A stretch of DNA of 64,000 nucleotides from Enterococcus sp. DIV1094. GTDB taxonomy: Bacteria; Bacillota; Bacilli; Lactobacillales; Enterococcaceae. Positions 37,563 through 46,999 of the stretch are shown in pieces; within the stretch, counting starts at the first letter, position 1, and each line of letters starts with the position of its first letter. The stretch is from contig NZ_CP147250.1 in NCBI RefSeq assembly GCF_017316305.2, forward strand, positions 1,632,001 to 1,696,000. Reading direction: 5' to 3'. The position numbers and the translations under genes are program-made. The notes below the pieces were generated by a model, which was not told where the DNA came from, did not search any database, and saw only the letters and a program-made list of their open reading frames with translations.

Positions 37563-37579
37563 ATACCCTATATAGGTAT
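37563..37579. promoter_or_regulatory. CstR operator 1
   Basis: ATACCCTATATAGGTAT is a near-perfect palindrome of the ATACC-N-GGTAT type bound by CstR. It lies 31 bp before the cstR start. Confidence 0.65.
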
Positions 37580-37656
37580 CATTTGCAAATATAGACTGTT
37601 TTTTATTTTTGGATAAAAATTAAATAGTTGACAATCCAGGTTTTTTCGCGTTGAAT

Positions 37657-37672
37657 ATACCCCGTAAGGTAT
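37657..37672. promoter_or_regulatory. CstR operator 2
   Basis: ATACCCCGTAAGGTAT has arms ATACC/GGTAT. It lies 31 bp before the rhodanese gene, downstream of TTGACA at 37628-37633, so binding should block that promoter. Confidence 0.65.
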
Positions 37673-37702
37673 TTACGAGGTGGGAAAAGGAGAATATTTA
37701 AT

Positions 37703-38014
37703 ATGGCATTATTTCAATTTGGTCAATCAGTGACAACGAAGGATTTACAAGAAAAATTAAACGGGGACATTCAACTGGTGGATGTGCGATCGCCAGAAGA
37801 ATACCGGGGAGGGCATATCAAACAAGCGAAAAATGTTCCTTTATATCGAATTACTAGCTATAAAGGTAATAAACAAGACCCAGTGTATGTGATTTGTCAG
37901 TCAGGAATCCGCAGTAAACAAGCGGCAAAAGAATTGAAAGAACTTGGGTATCAGGTAATCAATGTCCGTGGTGGAATGAATCAATGGCTTGGACAAAGAG
38001 TTGGAGGGAAATAA
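37703..38014 (+). CDS. Single-domain rhodanese
   Basis: The 103-aa protein is one rhodanese domain: DVRSPEEYRGGHIKQAKNVP near the middle and the active-site loop CQSGIRS with Cys65. It carries sulfane sulfur as a persulfide. It is the first gene after CstR operator 2, and the CoA-persulfide reductase follows after 1 bp. The pair detoxifies or moves reactive sulfur species. Confidence 0.92.
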   Translation: MALFQFGQSVTTKDLQEKLNGDIQLVDVRSPEEYRGGHIKQAKNVPLYRITSYKGNKQDPVYVICQSGIRSKQAAKELKELGYQVINVRGGMNQWLGQRVGGK

Positions 38015-38015
38015 G

Positions 38016-39671
38016 ATGAAATATGTGATCGTTGGCGGTGTCGCCGGTGGGATGTCTGCGGCTACTCGGTTAAGACGTTTGCAAGAAGATGCAGAAATCA
38101 TTGTTTTTGAAAAAGGTTCGTATGTTTCTTTTGCTAACTGTGGTCTTCCGTATTATCTTTCTGGGGAAATCAGCGAAAGAGAAAACTTATTGATCCAAAC
38201 CCCCGAAAGTTTAGCTGCACGCTTTCGCTTAGATGTACGCGTGGAACATGAAGTGACAGCGATTTTTCCAGAAACAAAAGAAATAGAAGTTTCTCATGGA
38301 GGAAAATCTCATAGAGAATCGTATGACGCTCTTTTGCTTTCTCCAGGAGCTAAACCTTTTATTCCAGAAATCACAGGTTTATCTGAAGCAAGAAATGTCT
38401 TTACTGTGAGAAATGTTCCAGATGTTGATGCCATCATGCAAAAATTAAAGGAACACCCCCGTAAAGCAGTAGTTGTCGGTGCAGGTTTTATTGGGATCGA
38501 AGTTGCAGAAAACTTAAAAAAACGTGGCCTTGAGGTAACGATCGTGGAACGTACACCACAAGTCGTACCGACGCTGGATGAAGAGATGGCTTGTTTTATA
38601 CAAAAAGAACTAGAACGTAATGATGTTCAGGTTTTGACTGATTGTTCCGTTACTCGTTTTGAAGAACAAGGAAATGTGCTTCGTTTAGCAAACGGTGAAA
38701 GTTTAGCATCCGATTTGACGATTCTTTCAGTCGGTGTTCAACCGGAGAGTCGTTTGGCTGAAATGGCTGGCTTGAAACTAGGATTACGTGGGGGCATCGT
38801 CGTAAATGAGCATTATCAAACGAGTGACCCTGACATCTATGCAGTAGGCGATGCGATTCTCGTAAAACATCAAATCACGAACGAACCTGCATTGATCTCA
38901 TTAGCTTCGCCTGCAAATCGTCAAGGCAGACAAGTCGCTGATAATATGGCTGGGCATCCAAGGATCAATCAAGGAAGCCTTGGGACTGCGATTGTTCGAG
39001 CATTTGATCAAACCGCTTCATCAACCGGAATCAATGAGCGCCAAGCAAGAGCAGCAGGTTTATCGTTTCAAGTAGTTCATGCTTCAGGGAAAGACCATGC
39101 TGGTTATTATCCTGATGCGACGGACTTGTTGTTAAAATTGGTCTTCAATCCACAAACTGGGGAGATTTATGGTGCCCAAGGAATCGGTCAAAAAGGTGTA
39201 GATAAACGAATCGATATTCTTGCTACAGCTATTAAAGGGCATTTGACGGTCTTCGATCTTCCGGAATTAGAATTATCTTATGCGCCACCTTTTGGTTCAG
39301 CGAAAGATCCAGTGAATATGTTAGGGTATATCGCGATGAACGTCATCGAAGGATTGAGTGAGATGGTGCAGTGGCATGAGTTACCAACTGAACTAGCGCA
39401 AGGTAAACAATTACTTGATGTTCGAAATAAAGAAGAGTGGCAAAAAGGGTATTTCCCAGAGGCAGTTCATATTCCTTTATCAGAACTACGTCATCGTTTA
39501 GGCGAGTTGGACAAAGCGCAAGAATATATTGTTAGCTGCCATAGTGGGTTGCGTAGCTATTTAGCAGAAAGAATCTTGAAACAAAATGGTTTCACTGTAA
39601 AAAATCTAGATGGTGCCTTTTATCTATACCAAGCAATCCGGCCAGAAGAATTAAGTTATCCTCAAGCATAG
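38016..39671 (+). CDS. CoA-persulfide reductase (CoA-disulfide reductase fused to rhodanese)
   Basis: The ATG at 38016 follows GGAGGG and gives 551 aa. The N-terminal flavoprotein has VIVGGVAGGMSAATRLRRL and redox Cys42 in SFANCGLPYYL; the second NAD loop is VVGAGFIGIEVAENL. The C-terminal rhodanese (about 460-551) has Cys508 in SCHSGLRS. Cys42 and Cys508 are the positions known for E. faecalis CoAPR, which reduces CoA persulfide with NAD(P)H. It is controlled by CstR together with the rhodanese gene. Confidence 0.93.
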   Translation: MKYVIVGGVAGGMSAATRLRRLQEDAEIIVFEKGSYVSFANCGLPYYLSGEISERENLLIQTPESLAARFRLDVRVEHEVTAIFPETKEIEVSHGGKSHRESYDALLLSPGAKPFIPEITGLSEARNVFTVRNVPDVDAIMQKLKEHPRKAVVVGAGFIGIEVAENLKKRGLEVTIVERTPQVVPTLDEEMACFIQKELERNDVQVLTDCSVTRFEEQGNVLRLANGESLASDLTILSVGVQPESRLAEMAGLKLGLRGGIVVNEHYQTSDPDIYAVGDAILVKHQITNEPALISLASPANRQGRQVADNMAGHPRINQGSLGTAIVRAFDQTASSTGINERQARAAGLSFQVVHASGKDHAGYYPDATDLLLKLVFNPQTGEIYGAQGIGQKGVDKRIDILATAIKGHLTVFDLPELELSYAPPFGSAKDPVNMLGYIAMNVIEGLSEMVQWHELPTELAQGKQLLDVRNKEEWQKGYFPEAVHIPLSELRHRLGELDKAQEYIVSCHSGLRSYLAERILKQNGFTVKNLDGAFYLYQAIRPEELSYPQA

Positions 39672-39796
39672 CATTTTTTTGGTAGCCTATCTGTCCTATT
39701 CACATTTATTAGACAAATCAAGTCAATTGTTTATAGGCCGTTCCTTTGTTTTTTTCTATAATAAACAATTAGTGAAAGCGAAAGGAGAAGGCAGGT

Positions 39797-40588
39797 ATGC
39801 ACAAAACAAAAGTATTTTTAACTGTGTTAGTTGCCAGTAGTTTTTGCCTCTGTCAGGAGGTACGTGCAGAAGAAAGTCCTCAAGTGGCAGAAACGAGTGA
39901 GTCACAGGATGTCGCTAATCAGTCCCTAAGCTCGACAGAAGCATCTCTTGCGGAAACTGAGCCGGAAGCTTCATCCGAGGAAAGAAGTCGTTTGGCGGAT
40001 TTGGAACAACATCGTAAAGAAGTCGAAGAGACATTGGATCAAGCAAAGAAACAGTTGCTCGAAAGACAAGAGGAAATCGATCAAGTAATACAGGATCTAG
40101 CGACACAAGCAGAGAATGATCGTGATCAATTGAAAGAAAAATTAGCTGAAAGTCGCGCAAAAGCGGAAGCGGCGAAACAGAAAATCGAGACAGCTACCCA
40201 AAAAGCAAACGAAGTGCAGACCGAGTTGCAAGATTTAGCAACCGCTACTGTTACTTCATTGGATCAAACGCAGGCGGATATTCGAGCTGCAAGTGCGGAA
40301 ATCCATGAAAAAGCAACAGAAGCTCAAGAGGCAATGGCTGATTTTGAAACGAGAAAAGCAGATATATCTGCCAGTATCCAACGAATCAAGTCGACCTTGA
40401 GTTCTGCTGGGGAACGGTCGGTTCAGGCGGGAACTGTTGCTGAAACGCAAACCAAAGAAGTGGAACAACAATCTGCAAAGACATTACCTAAAACGAATGA
40501 TCGGCAGATAGGTTATTTGCCTCTAGTAGGAAGTATGTTGCTTCTTGTTGCTTTTGTCGGTGCAGTTTATAAAAAAGAGTTTGAGTAA
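39797..40588 (+). CDS. Cell-wall-anchored coiled-coil protein with LPXTN sorting motif
   Basis: The 263-aa protein has a signal peptide (about 1-25), a long helical coiled-coil region (about 60-200) rich in Glu, Ala, Gln and Lys, and a C-terminal sorting signal. The motif reads LPKTN at residues 230-234 instead of LPXTG, followed by a hydrophobic segment (LPLVGSMLLLVAFVGAVY) and KKEFE. Sortase A would have to accept Asn in place of Gly. AAAGGAGAAGG precedes the ATG. The role is unknown; an elongated surface stalk is likely. Confidence 0.82.
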   Translation: MHKTKVFLTVLVASSFCLCQEVRAEESPQVAETSESQDVANQSLSSTEASLAETEPEASSEERSRLADLEQHRKEVEETLDQAKKQLLERQEEIDQVIQDLATQAENDRDQLKEKLAESRAKAEAAKQKIETATQKANEVQTELQDLATATVTSLDQTQADIRAASAEIHEKATEAQEAMADFETRKADISASIQRIKSTLSSAGERSVQAGTVAETQTKEVEQQSAKTLPKTNDRQIGYLPLVGSMLLLVAFVGAVYKKEFE

Positions 40589-40597
40589 ATGTAGTGG

Positions 40598-40633
40598 CCC
40601 TAAAAGTTAGACTAAAAATCTAATTTTTAGGGG
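40598..40633 (+). terminator. Hairpin after the surface protein gene
   Basis: CCCTAAAAGTTAGA pairs with TCTAATTTTTAGGG. It has no T-run. It may end the transcript or be the relic of a mobile-element end; I cannot decide. Confidence 0.5.
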
Positions 40634-40907
40634 GATTCCATAAATCTCGAACTCTTTTTTATATTTAATTATTTGATAGAGTTTATATTTAATTATTGGT
40701 CTATATCATAAATGTAGGTTTGGAAATAAGTTTACATATGTTTGTTCGTTGTTTGCGCTAGTTTTATTTGATTTTTAGTGGGTGTGAATTTCTTCTTCCT
40801 ATTTTTGTTCATAAATGGTATACTCGTTTTGTTGTTTTTTTAGATATTTTCTAGAAAATTTTCAAAAATAAGAAAAGCTTTTTTAAGCAAGAAATAGGAG
40901 TGGGAGA
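40634..40907. promoter_or_regulatory. Leader of nagE with possible promoter
   Basis: An extended -10 TGGTATACT ends near 40823. ATTGGTCTATATCA (40695-40708) resembles half of a GntR/NagR-type site. Neither is strong. The rest is AT-rich. Confidence 0.35.
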
Positions 40908-42899
40908 ATGAAAGCATATATGCAACGAATGGGTCGATCATTGATGTTACCGGTAGCTGTGTTGCCAGCAGCTTCTTTACTTGTTGGGATTGCCAACTGG
41001 TTAGTAGGGGTAGGTATCAGTAATGTAGGAACGACTTTCTTGATGAATGCGGGATTGGCGATTCTTAACCACCTTGCCTTATTATTTGCGGTGGGTTTGG
41101 CATTAGGTATGTCAAAAGATAAAGACGGTTCAGCTGCTTTGGCGGGATTGGTCGCTTACTTGATACCACAAACTGTTTTATCTGCAGATTCAGTACAAGG
41201 TTTATTACAGTTAGGAGATATAACTGAAGTCAATCCAGCTTTCAATACAATGGACAACAATGTATTTGTAGGGATCGTCGCCGGTCTAGTAGCTGCTGCG
41301 ATGTATAACCGATTTAGTCAAGTGAAACTACCGATGGCTTTATCATTTTTTAGTGGCAAACGATTAGTGCCGATCATGTCGGCTTTAAGTATGTTAGTGA
41401 TTTCTGTTGTTTTATTATTTATTTGGCCGAGTGTTTACGATGTGCTTGTTTCCTTCGGTCGAGGAATCTCGCAATTAGGTTTTGTTGGTGCGGGCCTTTA
41501 TGGGTTCTTTAACCGTTTGTTGATTCCAACAGGCTTGCATCATGCGTTGAACTCTGTTTTTTGGTTTGATGTGGCAGGAATCAATGATATCGGTAATTTT
41601 TTAGCAGGCCAACAAGCTTTAGATAGTGGCACAGCAGTGATTGGTCAAACAGGTATGTATCAAGCGGGCTTTTTCCCAGTCATGATGTTTGGTTTACCTG
41701 CTGGAGCATTCGCTATCTACCAAAGTGCGCGCCCAGAAAAGAAAAAACAAGTTGCTTCCTTGATGCTTGCTGCGGGTTTTGCCGCATTCTTCACAGGCGT
41801 GACTGAACCTTTAGAATTTTCATTTATGTTTGTCGCATGGCCATTATATGTCATCCATGCCATTTTTACGGGTATCTCATTAGCAATCAGTGCCTTTTTC
41901 CATTGGACAGCTGGCTTTGCTTTTAGTGCCGGTTTTGTCGATTACTTTTTGTCATTGAAGAATCCAGTCGCTAACCAGCCACTGATGTTGATCCTTCAAG
42001 GGATAGTTTTTGCACTGATCTATTACTTTGGTTTCCGCTTTGCAATCAGTAAGTTCAACTTGATGACGCCTGGAAGAGAAGCCTCTCTTGGAGAAGAAAC
42101 GCCAGATTTAGCTCCTAGTGAAAATGACTTTACTCATCTAGCAAGTAAGATTTATGAAGGTTTAGGCGGTAGTGAAAATGTTGCCGTCATCGATAACTGT
42201 ACGACACGATTGAGGTTACAAGTCCAAGATACAGGAATGATCGATGCAGATAAAATCAAACAGACAGGTGTCCCTGGGATGAAAATCATCGATAAAACCA
42301 ACGTTCAAGTGATCGTTGGCACACAAGTACAATTTGTCGCAGATGAAATGCTACGCTTGCAACAGGGGCAAATAACACCAGTGTCTAAGAAAAAAGAAGA
42401 ACCAGTAGAAGTAAAGGAGCTTCTTGATCAAGAGGTAGTGATCTATGCACCATCCAAAGGGGAAATAGTACCAATCACTGAAGTGGCTGATCCAGTATTT
42501 TCCGAAAAAATGATGGGGGATGGCTACGCAGTGATTCCGCAAACAGCCGAAGTATTCACCCCGGTTGCTGGTACGATCATCAATATTTTTTCAACCAAAC
42601 ATGCGGTTGGCATCAAGACAGAAAATGGCACAGAAGTCTTGTTGCATATGGGAATCAATACTGTTGAGCTGAAAGGTGAGCCATTTACGCTATTTATCAA
42701 TGAAGGGCAAAAAGTAGCACGAGGACAATTGATTGCTGTAGTCGATTTGGAAATGTTAGAAAAAGCAGGTAAAAAATCAGATATCCTTGTCGTATTCACT
42801 AATAGTCAAGAAATAGATAAGTTGCAACTAGACAAACGTTCAGCAGTCCAAGCAAATGAAGTAGTTGGACAAATAGTAAAAAAAACGAATGAACAATAA
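40908..42899 (+). CDS. nagE: PTS N-acetylglucosamine-specific EIICBA
   Basis: The 663-aa protein is a three-domain glucose-superfamily PTS permease. EIIC (about 1-385) carries the GlcNAc-type signature IPTGLHHALNSVFWFDVAG and the substrate motif FFTGVTEPLEFSFMF. EIIB has phospho-Cys431 in DNCTTRLRLQV and EIIA has His580 in LLHMGINTVEL. It imports and phosphorylates GlcNAc at the membrane. A GGAGTGGGAG box precedes the ATG. Repeat copy D follows the stop at once. Confidence 0.92.
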   Translation: MKAYMQRMGRSLMLPVAVLPAASLLVGIANWLVGVGISNVGTTFLMNAGLAILNHLALLFAVGLALGMSKDKDGSAALAGLVAYLIPQTVLSADSVQGLLQLGDITEVNPAFNTMDNNVFVGIVAGLVAAAMYNRFSQVKLPMALSFFSGKRLVPIMSALSMLVISVVLLFIWPSVYDVLVSFGRGISQLGFVGAGLYGFFNRLLIPTGLHHALNSVFWFDVAGINDIGNFLAGQQALDSGTAVIGQTGMYQAGFFPVMMFGLPAGAFAIYQSARPEKKKQVASLMLAAGFAAFFTGVTEPLEFSFMFVAWPLYVIHAIFTGISLAISAFFHWTAGFAFSAGFVDYFLSLKNPVANQPLMLILQGIVFALIYYFGFRFAISKFNLMTPGREASLGEETPDLAPSENDFTHLASKIYEGLGGSENVAVIDNCTTRLRLQVQDTGMIDADKIKQTGVPGMKIIDKTNVQVIVGTQVQFVADEMLRLQQGQITPVSKKKEEPVEVKELLDQEVVIYAPSKGEIVPITEVADPVFSEKMMGDGYAVIPQTAEVFTPVAGTIINIFSTKHAVGIKTENGTEVLLHMGINTVELKGEPFTLFINEGQKVARGQLIAVVDLEMLEKAGKKSDILVVFTNSQEIDKLQLDKRSAVQANEVVGQIVKKTNEQ

Positions 42900-42900
42900 A

Positions 42901-43020
42901 GAGTGATGACAAAAGTCGTCCGCAAAAAAGCCGAGAGACCCGAAAGCGATGTTTCAAATTTTGGGTTTCACGGCTTATTTTCTTGAAAAATCACTTTTTT
43001 GACACTGTTTGTTCGACGTT
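42901..43020 (+). repeat. Structured intergenic repeat, copy D (diverged)
   Basis: It begins GAGTGATGACAAAAG right after the nagE stop. The stem AAGCCGAGAGACCC/GGGTTTCACGGCTT is kept, but the loop is altered (ATGTTTCA before AATTTT). The tail is recognisable only as GACACTGTTTGTTCG. Confidence 0.6.
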
Positions 43021-43043
43021 GAAAGAGCGAGTGCGTGAATACG

Positions 43044-43364
43044 TTAGATCAATTTAACAGCAGTTCCGCTACATGTGACCATCAACATACCATTGTCGCT
43101 ACCTAATACTTCATAATCCATTTTCATACCGATGATAGCATCTGCACCTAAATCTTCCGCTCGGCGCGCCAATTCTGCAAGAGCTTCTTCTCGAGCAACT
43201 AATAATTCATCTTCATAACTTTTTGAACGTCCACCAAAGACATTGCGAAATCCCGCACCGATGTCTTTTAAAACGTTGATCCCTGTGATAACTTCACCAA
43301 AAACAATCCCTTGATACGCCTCGATTGGGCGGTGCTCCACACTACCTGTTGTTGTAATGATCAT
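43044..43364 (-). CDS. YbjQ/UPF0145 family protein
   Basis: The ATG at 43364 follows AAAGGAG by 8 nt and gives 106 aa. It matches the YbjQ family (heavy-metal-binding-like pentamers): [48 protein letters not shown] and [10 protein letters not shown]. The function is unsettled. It is a single leftward gene between nagE and the dha operon. Confidence 0.88.
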   Translation of the reverse strand: MIITTTGSVEHRPIEAYQGIVFGEVITGINVLKDIGAGFRNVFGGRSKSYEDELLVAREEALAELARRAEDLGADAIIGMKMDYEVLGSDNGMLMVTCSGTAVKLI

Positions 43365-43563
43365 TTTGATCACTCCTTTCTTTTAAGCAAAGTATAGCAA
43401 AGTTACAATTGAAATAGTACTTTTAGCTGTGACTATAATAAAAAAACTGATGTTGCTCATATCGCTTTATTTCATTAACCGATAAGAATGCGCTATACTA
43501 AAACTAGAACGAAAGAAACCCCTTACAAAAAAACATATCGATGTTGCAAAGGAGGAATACGAG

Positions 43564-43962
43564 TTGAAGAAAAGTATTTTACTGCTTTCACATAGCAAAA
43601 AAGTAACAGATGGCATCAAAGAAATGATTGAACAGATGCAACGATCCGAGGAAGTGGCCATTTATTCTCTAGGTGGGATCGAAGATGATCAAATCGGTTC
43701 TGATCCAACTAAGATCGTTGAGGCAATCAATCAATCGCCAGATTCTGATGCCTATTTAGTGTTTGCTGATATCGGAAGTGCGGTTTTGAATGCCGAATTA
43801 GCGAAAGATCTGCTTGAAGAAGCACAACAAGAAAAATATCGACTCGTCGACGCACCTTTTGTTGAAGGCGCTTTTGCCGCAGCAATCACTGCTGGAAATA
43901 CAGACGATATCGAACAAATCATTCAAGAAGCACAACAATCTGGTAAGAAAGGGTGGGAATAG
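43564..43962 (+). CDS. dhaM: PTS-dependent dihydroxyacetone kinase, phosphotransfer subunit DhaM
   Basis: It starts with TTG 8 nt after AGGAGG and has 132 aa, an EIIA-mannose-type domain only. The phospho-accepting His10 is in LLLSHSKKVTDG, and VFADIGSAVLNAELAKDLL is typical of DhaM. It takes phosphate from HPr and re-phosphorylates ADP bound to DhaL. It is first in dhaM-dhaK-dhaL, 1 bp before dhaK. A weak promoter TTCATT-17-TATACT lies at 43471-43499. Confidence 0.92.
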   Translation: MKKSILLLSHSKKVTDGIKEMIEQMQRSEEVAIYSLGGIEDDQIGSDPTKIVEAINQSPDSDAYLVFADIGSAVLNAELAKDLLEEAQQEKYRLVDAPFVEGAFAAAITAGNTDDIEQIIQEAQQSGKKGWE

Positions 43963-43963
43963 T

Positions 43964-44947
43964 ATGAAGAAAATCATGAATGAACCTGGAATGATCGTAG
44001 AGGAAATGTTAGAGGGGATCGTGAAAAGCTATCCTGAGCTGGTCCATCGTGTCGAAGACTCACGTGTCATTGCGAAAAACCAAGAGCAAAAACAAGTAGG
44101 GCTTATTTCTGGTGGAGGAAGTGGTCATGAGCCTGCTCATGCTGGTTTTGTTGGCGAAGGCATGCTAAGTGCGGCGATTTTAGGGGACGTGTTTACTTCT
44201 CCTACCCCCGATCAAATCCACACAGCGATCAAAGCAGCAGATCAAGGCGAAGGCGTCTTGATGGTCGTTAAAAACTATACTGGCGATATTTTGAATTTTG
44301 ATATGGCGAAAGATCTGGCAGAAATGGACGATATCGCAGTGGAACAAGTAGTTGTTGACGATGATATCGCAGTAGAAAATAGCACGTACACCGCTGGAAA
44401 ACGAGGTGTAGCCGGTACGATCCTTGTGCATAAGATTCTAGGCGATGCAGCTAGAAATGGCGCTTCATTGTCTGAATTGAAAGAATTAGGCGATCAAGTC
44501 GTTGCGACAATCAAAACGATTGGCGTGGCGCTAAAAGCGGCAACAGTTCCAGAAGTTGGTAAACCTGGATTTGAATTGGCAGAAGATGAGATCGAATATG
44601 GTGTTGGGATCCATGGTGAACCAGGCTATCGTCGAGAAAAGCTGCAACCTTCAAAAGAACTAGCGAAAGAATTAGTAACGAAGATCCTAAGTGATTATAC
44701 AGAAAAGCCGAAAGAAGTCGGCGTATTAGTCAATGGAATGGGCGGAACACCGTTGATGGAACAGTTTGTGTTCATCAATGATGTGTTGGGCTTATTAGAA
44801 GAAGCGGAAGTATCTGTGACTTTCAAAAAAGTCGGTGATTTGATGACTTCCTTAGATATGCAAGGATTGTCACTGACACTGATCGATTTAACGGCCACAA
44901 ATTGGCAAACTGCGTTAACTAGTGATGTACAAACAATCTCTTGGTAA
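43964..44947 (+). CDS. dhaK: Dihydroxyacetone kinase subunit DhaK
   Basis: From the ATG at 43964 behind AAAGGGTGGG the protein has 327 aa. GLISGGGSGHEPAHAGFVG and the substrate-binding His217 in VGIHGEPGYRRE, which binds dihydroxyacetone covalently as a hemiaminal, are present. It works with DhaL and DhaM to make dihydroxyacetone phosphate from PEP-derived phosphate. It is not next to a glycerol dehydrogenase gene in this window. Confidence 0.96.
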   Translation: MKKIMNEPGMIVEEMLEGIVKSYPELVHRVEDSRVIAKNQEQKQVGLISGGGSGHEPAHAGFVGEGMLSAAILGDVFTSPTPDQIHTAIKAADQGEGVLMVVKNYTGDILNFDMAKDLAEMDDIAVEQVVVDDDIAVENSTYTAGKRGVAGTILVHKILGDAARNGASLSELKELGDQVVATIKTIGVALKAATVPEVGKPGFELAEDEIEYGVGIHGEPGYRREKLQPSKELAKELVTKILSDYTEKPKEVGVLVNGMGGTPLMEQFVFINDVLGLLEEAEVSVTFKKVGDLMTSLDMQGLSLTLIDLTATNWQTALTSDVQTISW

Positions 44948-44960
44948 AGGGTGGATAAAC

Positions 44961-45560
44961 ATGAAACTGACGGTAAAAGAAATTCAAGCATGGCTTGATC
45001 GTTTTTCAGAAGAAATCAAAGAAAATAAAGCTTATTTGAGTGATTTGGACACGCCGATCGGTGATGGCGATCACGGAAATAATATGGCAAGAGGCGTAAC
45101 TGCTTATGAAGAAGCTTTCCAAAAAGAGCAACCTGAAACGATCAGCGACACGTTCAAGACGTTTTCGATGACGATGATCTCAAAAGTTGGCGGTGCTTCT
45201 GGTCCGTTGTATGGAACAGCATTCATGAACTTGATGAAAGCAACAAAAGGATTAGAAAGTATCGACTCGCAAGAACAATTAGGGGAACTCATTCTTGAAG
45301 GAGCTAACGGAATCAAAACAAGAGGGAAAGCGGAGCAAGAAGATAAAACGATGTTAGATGTTTGGTTTCCTGTAGCAGAGGCACTAAAATCAGGGAATCT
45401 AACGAAAGAGATAATCGAACAAGCAAAAGCACACACCGAGGGATTGATCGCGAAAAAGGGACGTGCCTCATACTTGGGTGAACGTTCAGTCGGTCATATT
45501 GATCCGGGTGCGGCTTCTAGTGCAATCTTGTTTACTGCACTATTAGAGGTAATGGATTAA
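44961..45560 (+). CDS. dhaL: Dihydroxyacetone kinase subunit DhaL (ADP-binding)
   Basis: The ATG at 44961 follows AAGGGTGG and gives 199 aa. The Mg-ADP site is DTPIGDGDHGNNMARG, and GGASGPLYGTAFMN is the conserved nucleotide loop. DhaL holds ADP as a cofactor that is phosphorylated by DhaM and passes the phosphate to DhaK-bound substrate. It ends the dha operon; a terminator follows 60 bp later. Confidence 0.95.
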   Translation: MKLTVKEIQAWLDRFSEEIKENKAYLSDLDTPIGDGDHGNNMARGVTAYEEAFQKEQPETISDTFKTFSMTMISKVGGASGPLYGTAFMNLMKATKGLESIDSQEQLGELILEGANGIKTRGKAEQEDKTMLDVWFPVAEALKSGNLTKEIIEQAKAHTEGLIAKKGRASYLGERSVGHIDPGAASSAILFTALLEVMD

Positions 45561-45621
45561 CGAGATATAATTACTAGAAACAAGAGAATGGGACAGAAAA
45601 CATAACACGTCTCTGTTAATA

Positions 45622-45668
45622 AAAATCTCCTTCAAAGCTTGAAAAATAGTTTTGAAGGTGATTTTTTT
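45622..45668 (+). terminator. Terminator of the dha operon
   Basis: AAATCTCCTTCAAA pairs with TTTGAAGGTGATTT, followed by T residues. Confidence 0.8.
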
Positions 45669-46208
45669 CAGTATTGTGATGATTCCTTTTCTCCTGTGGT
45701 GTCAAAAAAAGAAAGCAACATTAACGGAATCAAATACAACTCAGTCAATAATGATTTCAGAAAATGTAACGACTGGAACAAATGGAGAACCCGAAAATCT
45801 GTGTGTCATGGTATTAGCATTTGGAAATAAATGTTTTAAAAATTAACACAATTAGGCAGAAGTCACCTATCCTCTCTAGTTGGAAGATGGATGCCGTTCG
45901 GTCTGAGGGTGATCATTGGTCACTCGAAAGCCGTCAAAATAAATGTTATAATTACAGTGATGTTGAGTATGGTGCTGCAATTCCGCTGTGAAGGTGTTTG
46001 ATTTAAAGAGAGTGAGTTAGCACCACAAGCAAAACTGTAAGGCTTGAAGTCATCTGTTACGATGCACATGTAACAATGATCATGATTAGAGTAAAAAAAT
46101 GACATAGGCTAAAGCGAACGTCATACTCAGGAGTAAAAGAAAATTCGCCTAAATAAAAAAATATATGCTAGTAACATGTACCTTAGAAAGAGAGTAAGAG
46201 GTGAGAAA
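45669..46208. other. Unassigned region between dha operon and Fic gene
   Basis: A frame from about 45679 to 45846 reads like a short lipoprotein start (FLLWC after a hydrophobic stretch) but has no RBS and begins in the terminator. A -10 TATAAT lies at 45949-45954, followed by pairing segments TGGTGCT and AGCACCA, which could mark a small RNA. None of this is firm. Confidence 0.3.
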
Positions 46209-46964
46209 ATGACGTACAATTTTTATGATGAGTATTCTATCGCACGTAATCAATTCCATAACCAACAATTCCCTTCAGAATACTTAGATGATATTTTAGT
46301 ACGACTCGCTTATCATTCAAGTGCTATTGAAGGAAACACCATATCGTTACCACAGACTGTTTCTATCATTTTGTATAATACGGTTCCAGAAAGAACTTCA
46401 CTACGAGAGTTGTATGAGATTGAGAACCATAGAGGTGCTTTTGCGTTAATGCTTGAAAAAGTACAAGAAAAAGAAAAGTTATCAGTATCTTTGATCAAGG
46501 ATATCCATGAACGGTTGATGGATAAACTGATTGTTGATCGTGGTCGATTCAAATCGAATGAAAATGCAATATTAGGTGCAGATTTTAACACAGCTTCACC
46601 GCAGGAAACGCCGTTGTTAATGCAACAACTTGTTGATAATCTGAATTATCGTTTAGATACTGCAACGACCGAAGGTGAACAACTTGAAGCAATTTTAGAT
46701 TCTCACATCCAGTTTGAACGTATACACCCATTTAGTGATGGGAATGGTCGCGCCGGCCGATTAATCATGAATTATTCTTTACTAAAAGAGGGATTTCCGC
46801 CTTTAGTGATTCAAACGGAAGATAAGGGCCAATATTTGGAGTTATTAGCTGAACAAAACGTTAAAGGGTTAACGAAGTATGCCTTTGAACAAATGGCTAA
46901 GGAAGAAAAACGACAAGAACAATTCATTGCAAAAGAAAAAGTACAAGATCACGACTTAGAGTAA
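46209..46964 (+). CDS. Fic family protein, class II, intact motif
   Basis: The ATG at 46209 behind AAGAGGTGAG gives 251 aa. The N-terminal inhibitory helix motif SSAIEGN (37-43, with Glu41) places it in class II, where the protein restrains itself. The catalytic motif HPFSDGNGRAGR at 173-184 is complete, so AMP transfer (or its reversal) to a protein target is expected. The target is unknown. It contrasts with the degenerate Fic protein at 11.7 kb. Repeat copy E follows. Confidence 0.9.
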   Translation: MTYNFYDEYSIARNQFHNQQFPSEYLDDILVRLAYHSSAIEGNTISLPQTVSIILYNTVPERTSLRELYEIENHRGAFALMLEKVQEKEKLSVSLIKDIHERLMDKLIVDRGRFKSNENAILGADFNTASPQETPLLMQQLVDNLNYRLDTATTEGEQLEAILDSHIQFERIHPFSDGNGRAGRLIMNYSLLKEGFPPLVIQTEDKGQYLELLAEQNVKGLTKYAFEQMAKEEKRQEQFIAKEKVQDHDLE

Positions 46965-46999
46965 TAAAATTTGAATAGGAAAGAGTGTGCTCTTTCTAA

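Noticed and set aside
40598..40633. Terminal inverted repeat of an insertion sequence
   Set aside because: No transposase frame or partner end is nearby, so a plain hairpin is the safer call.
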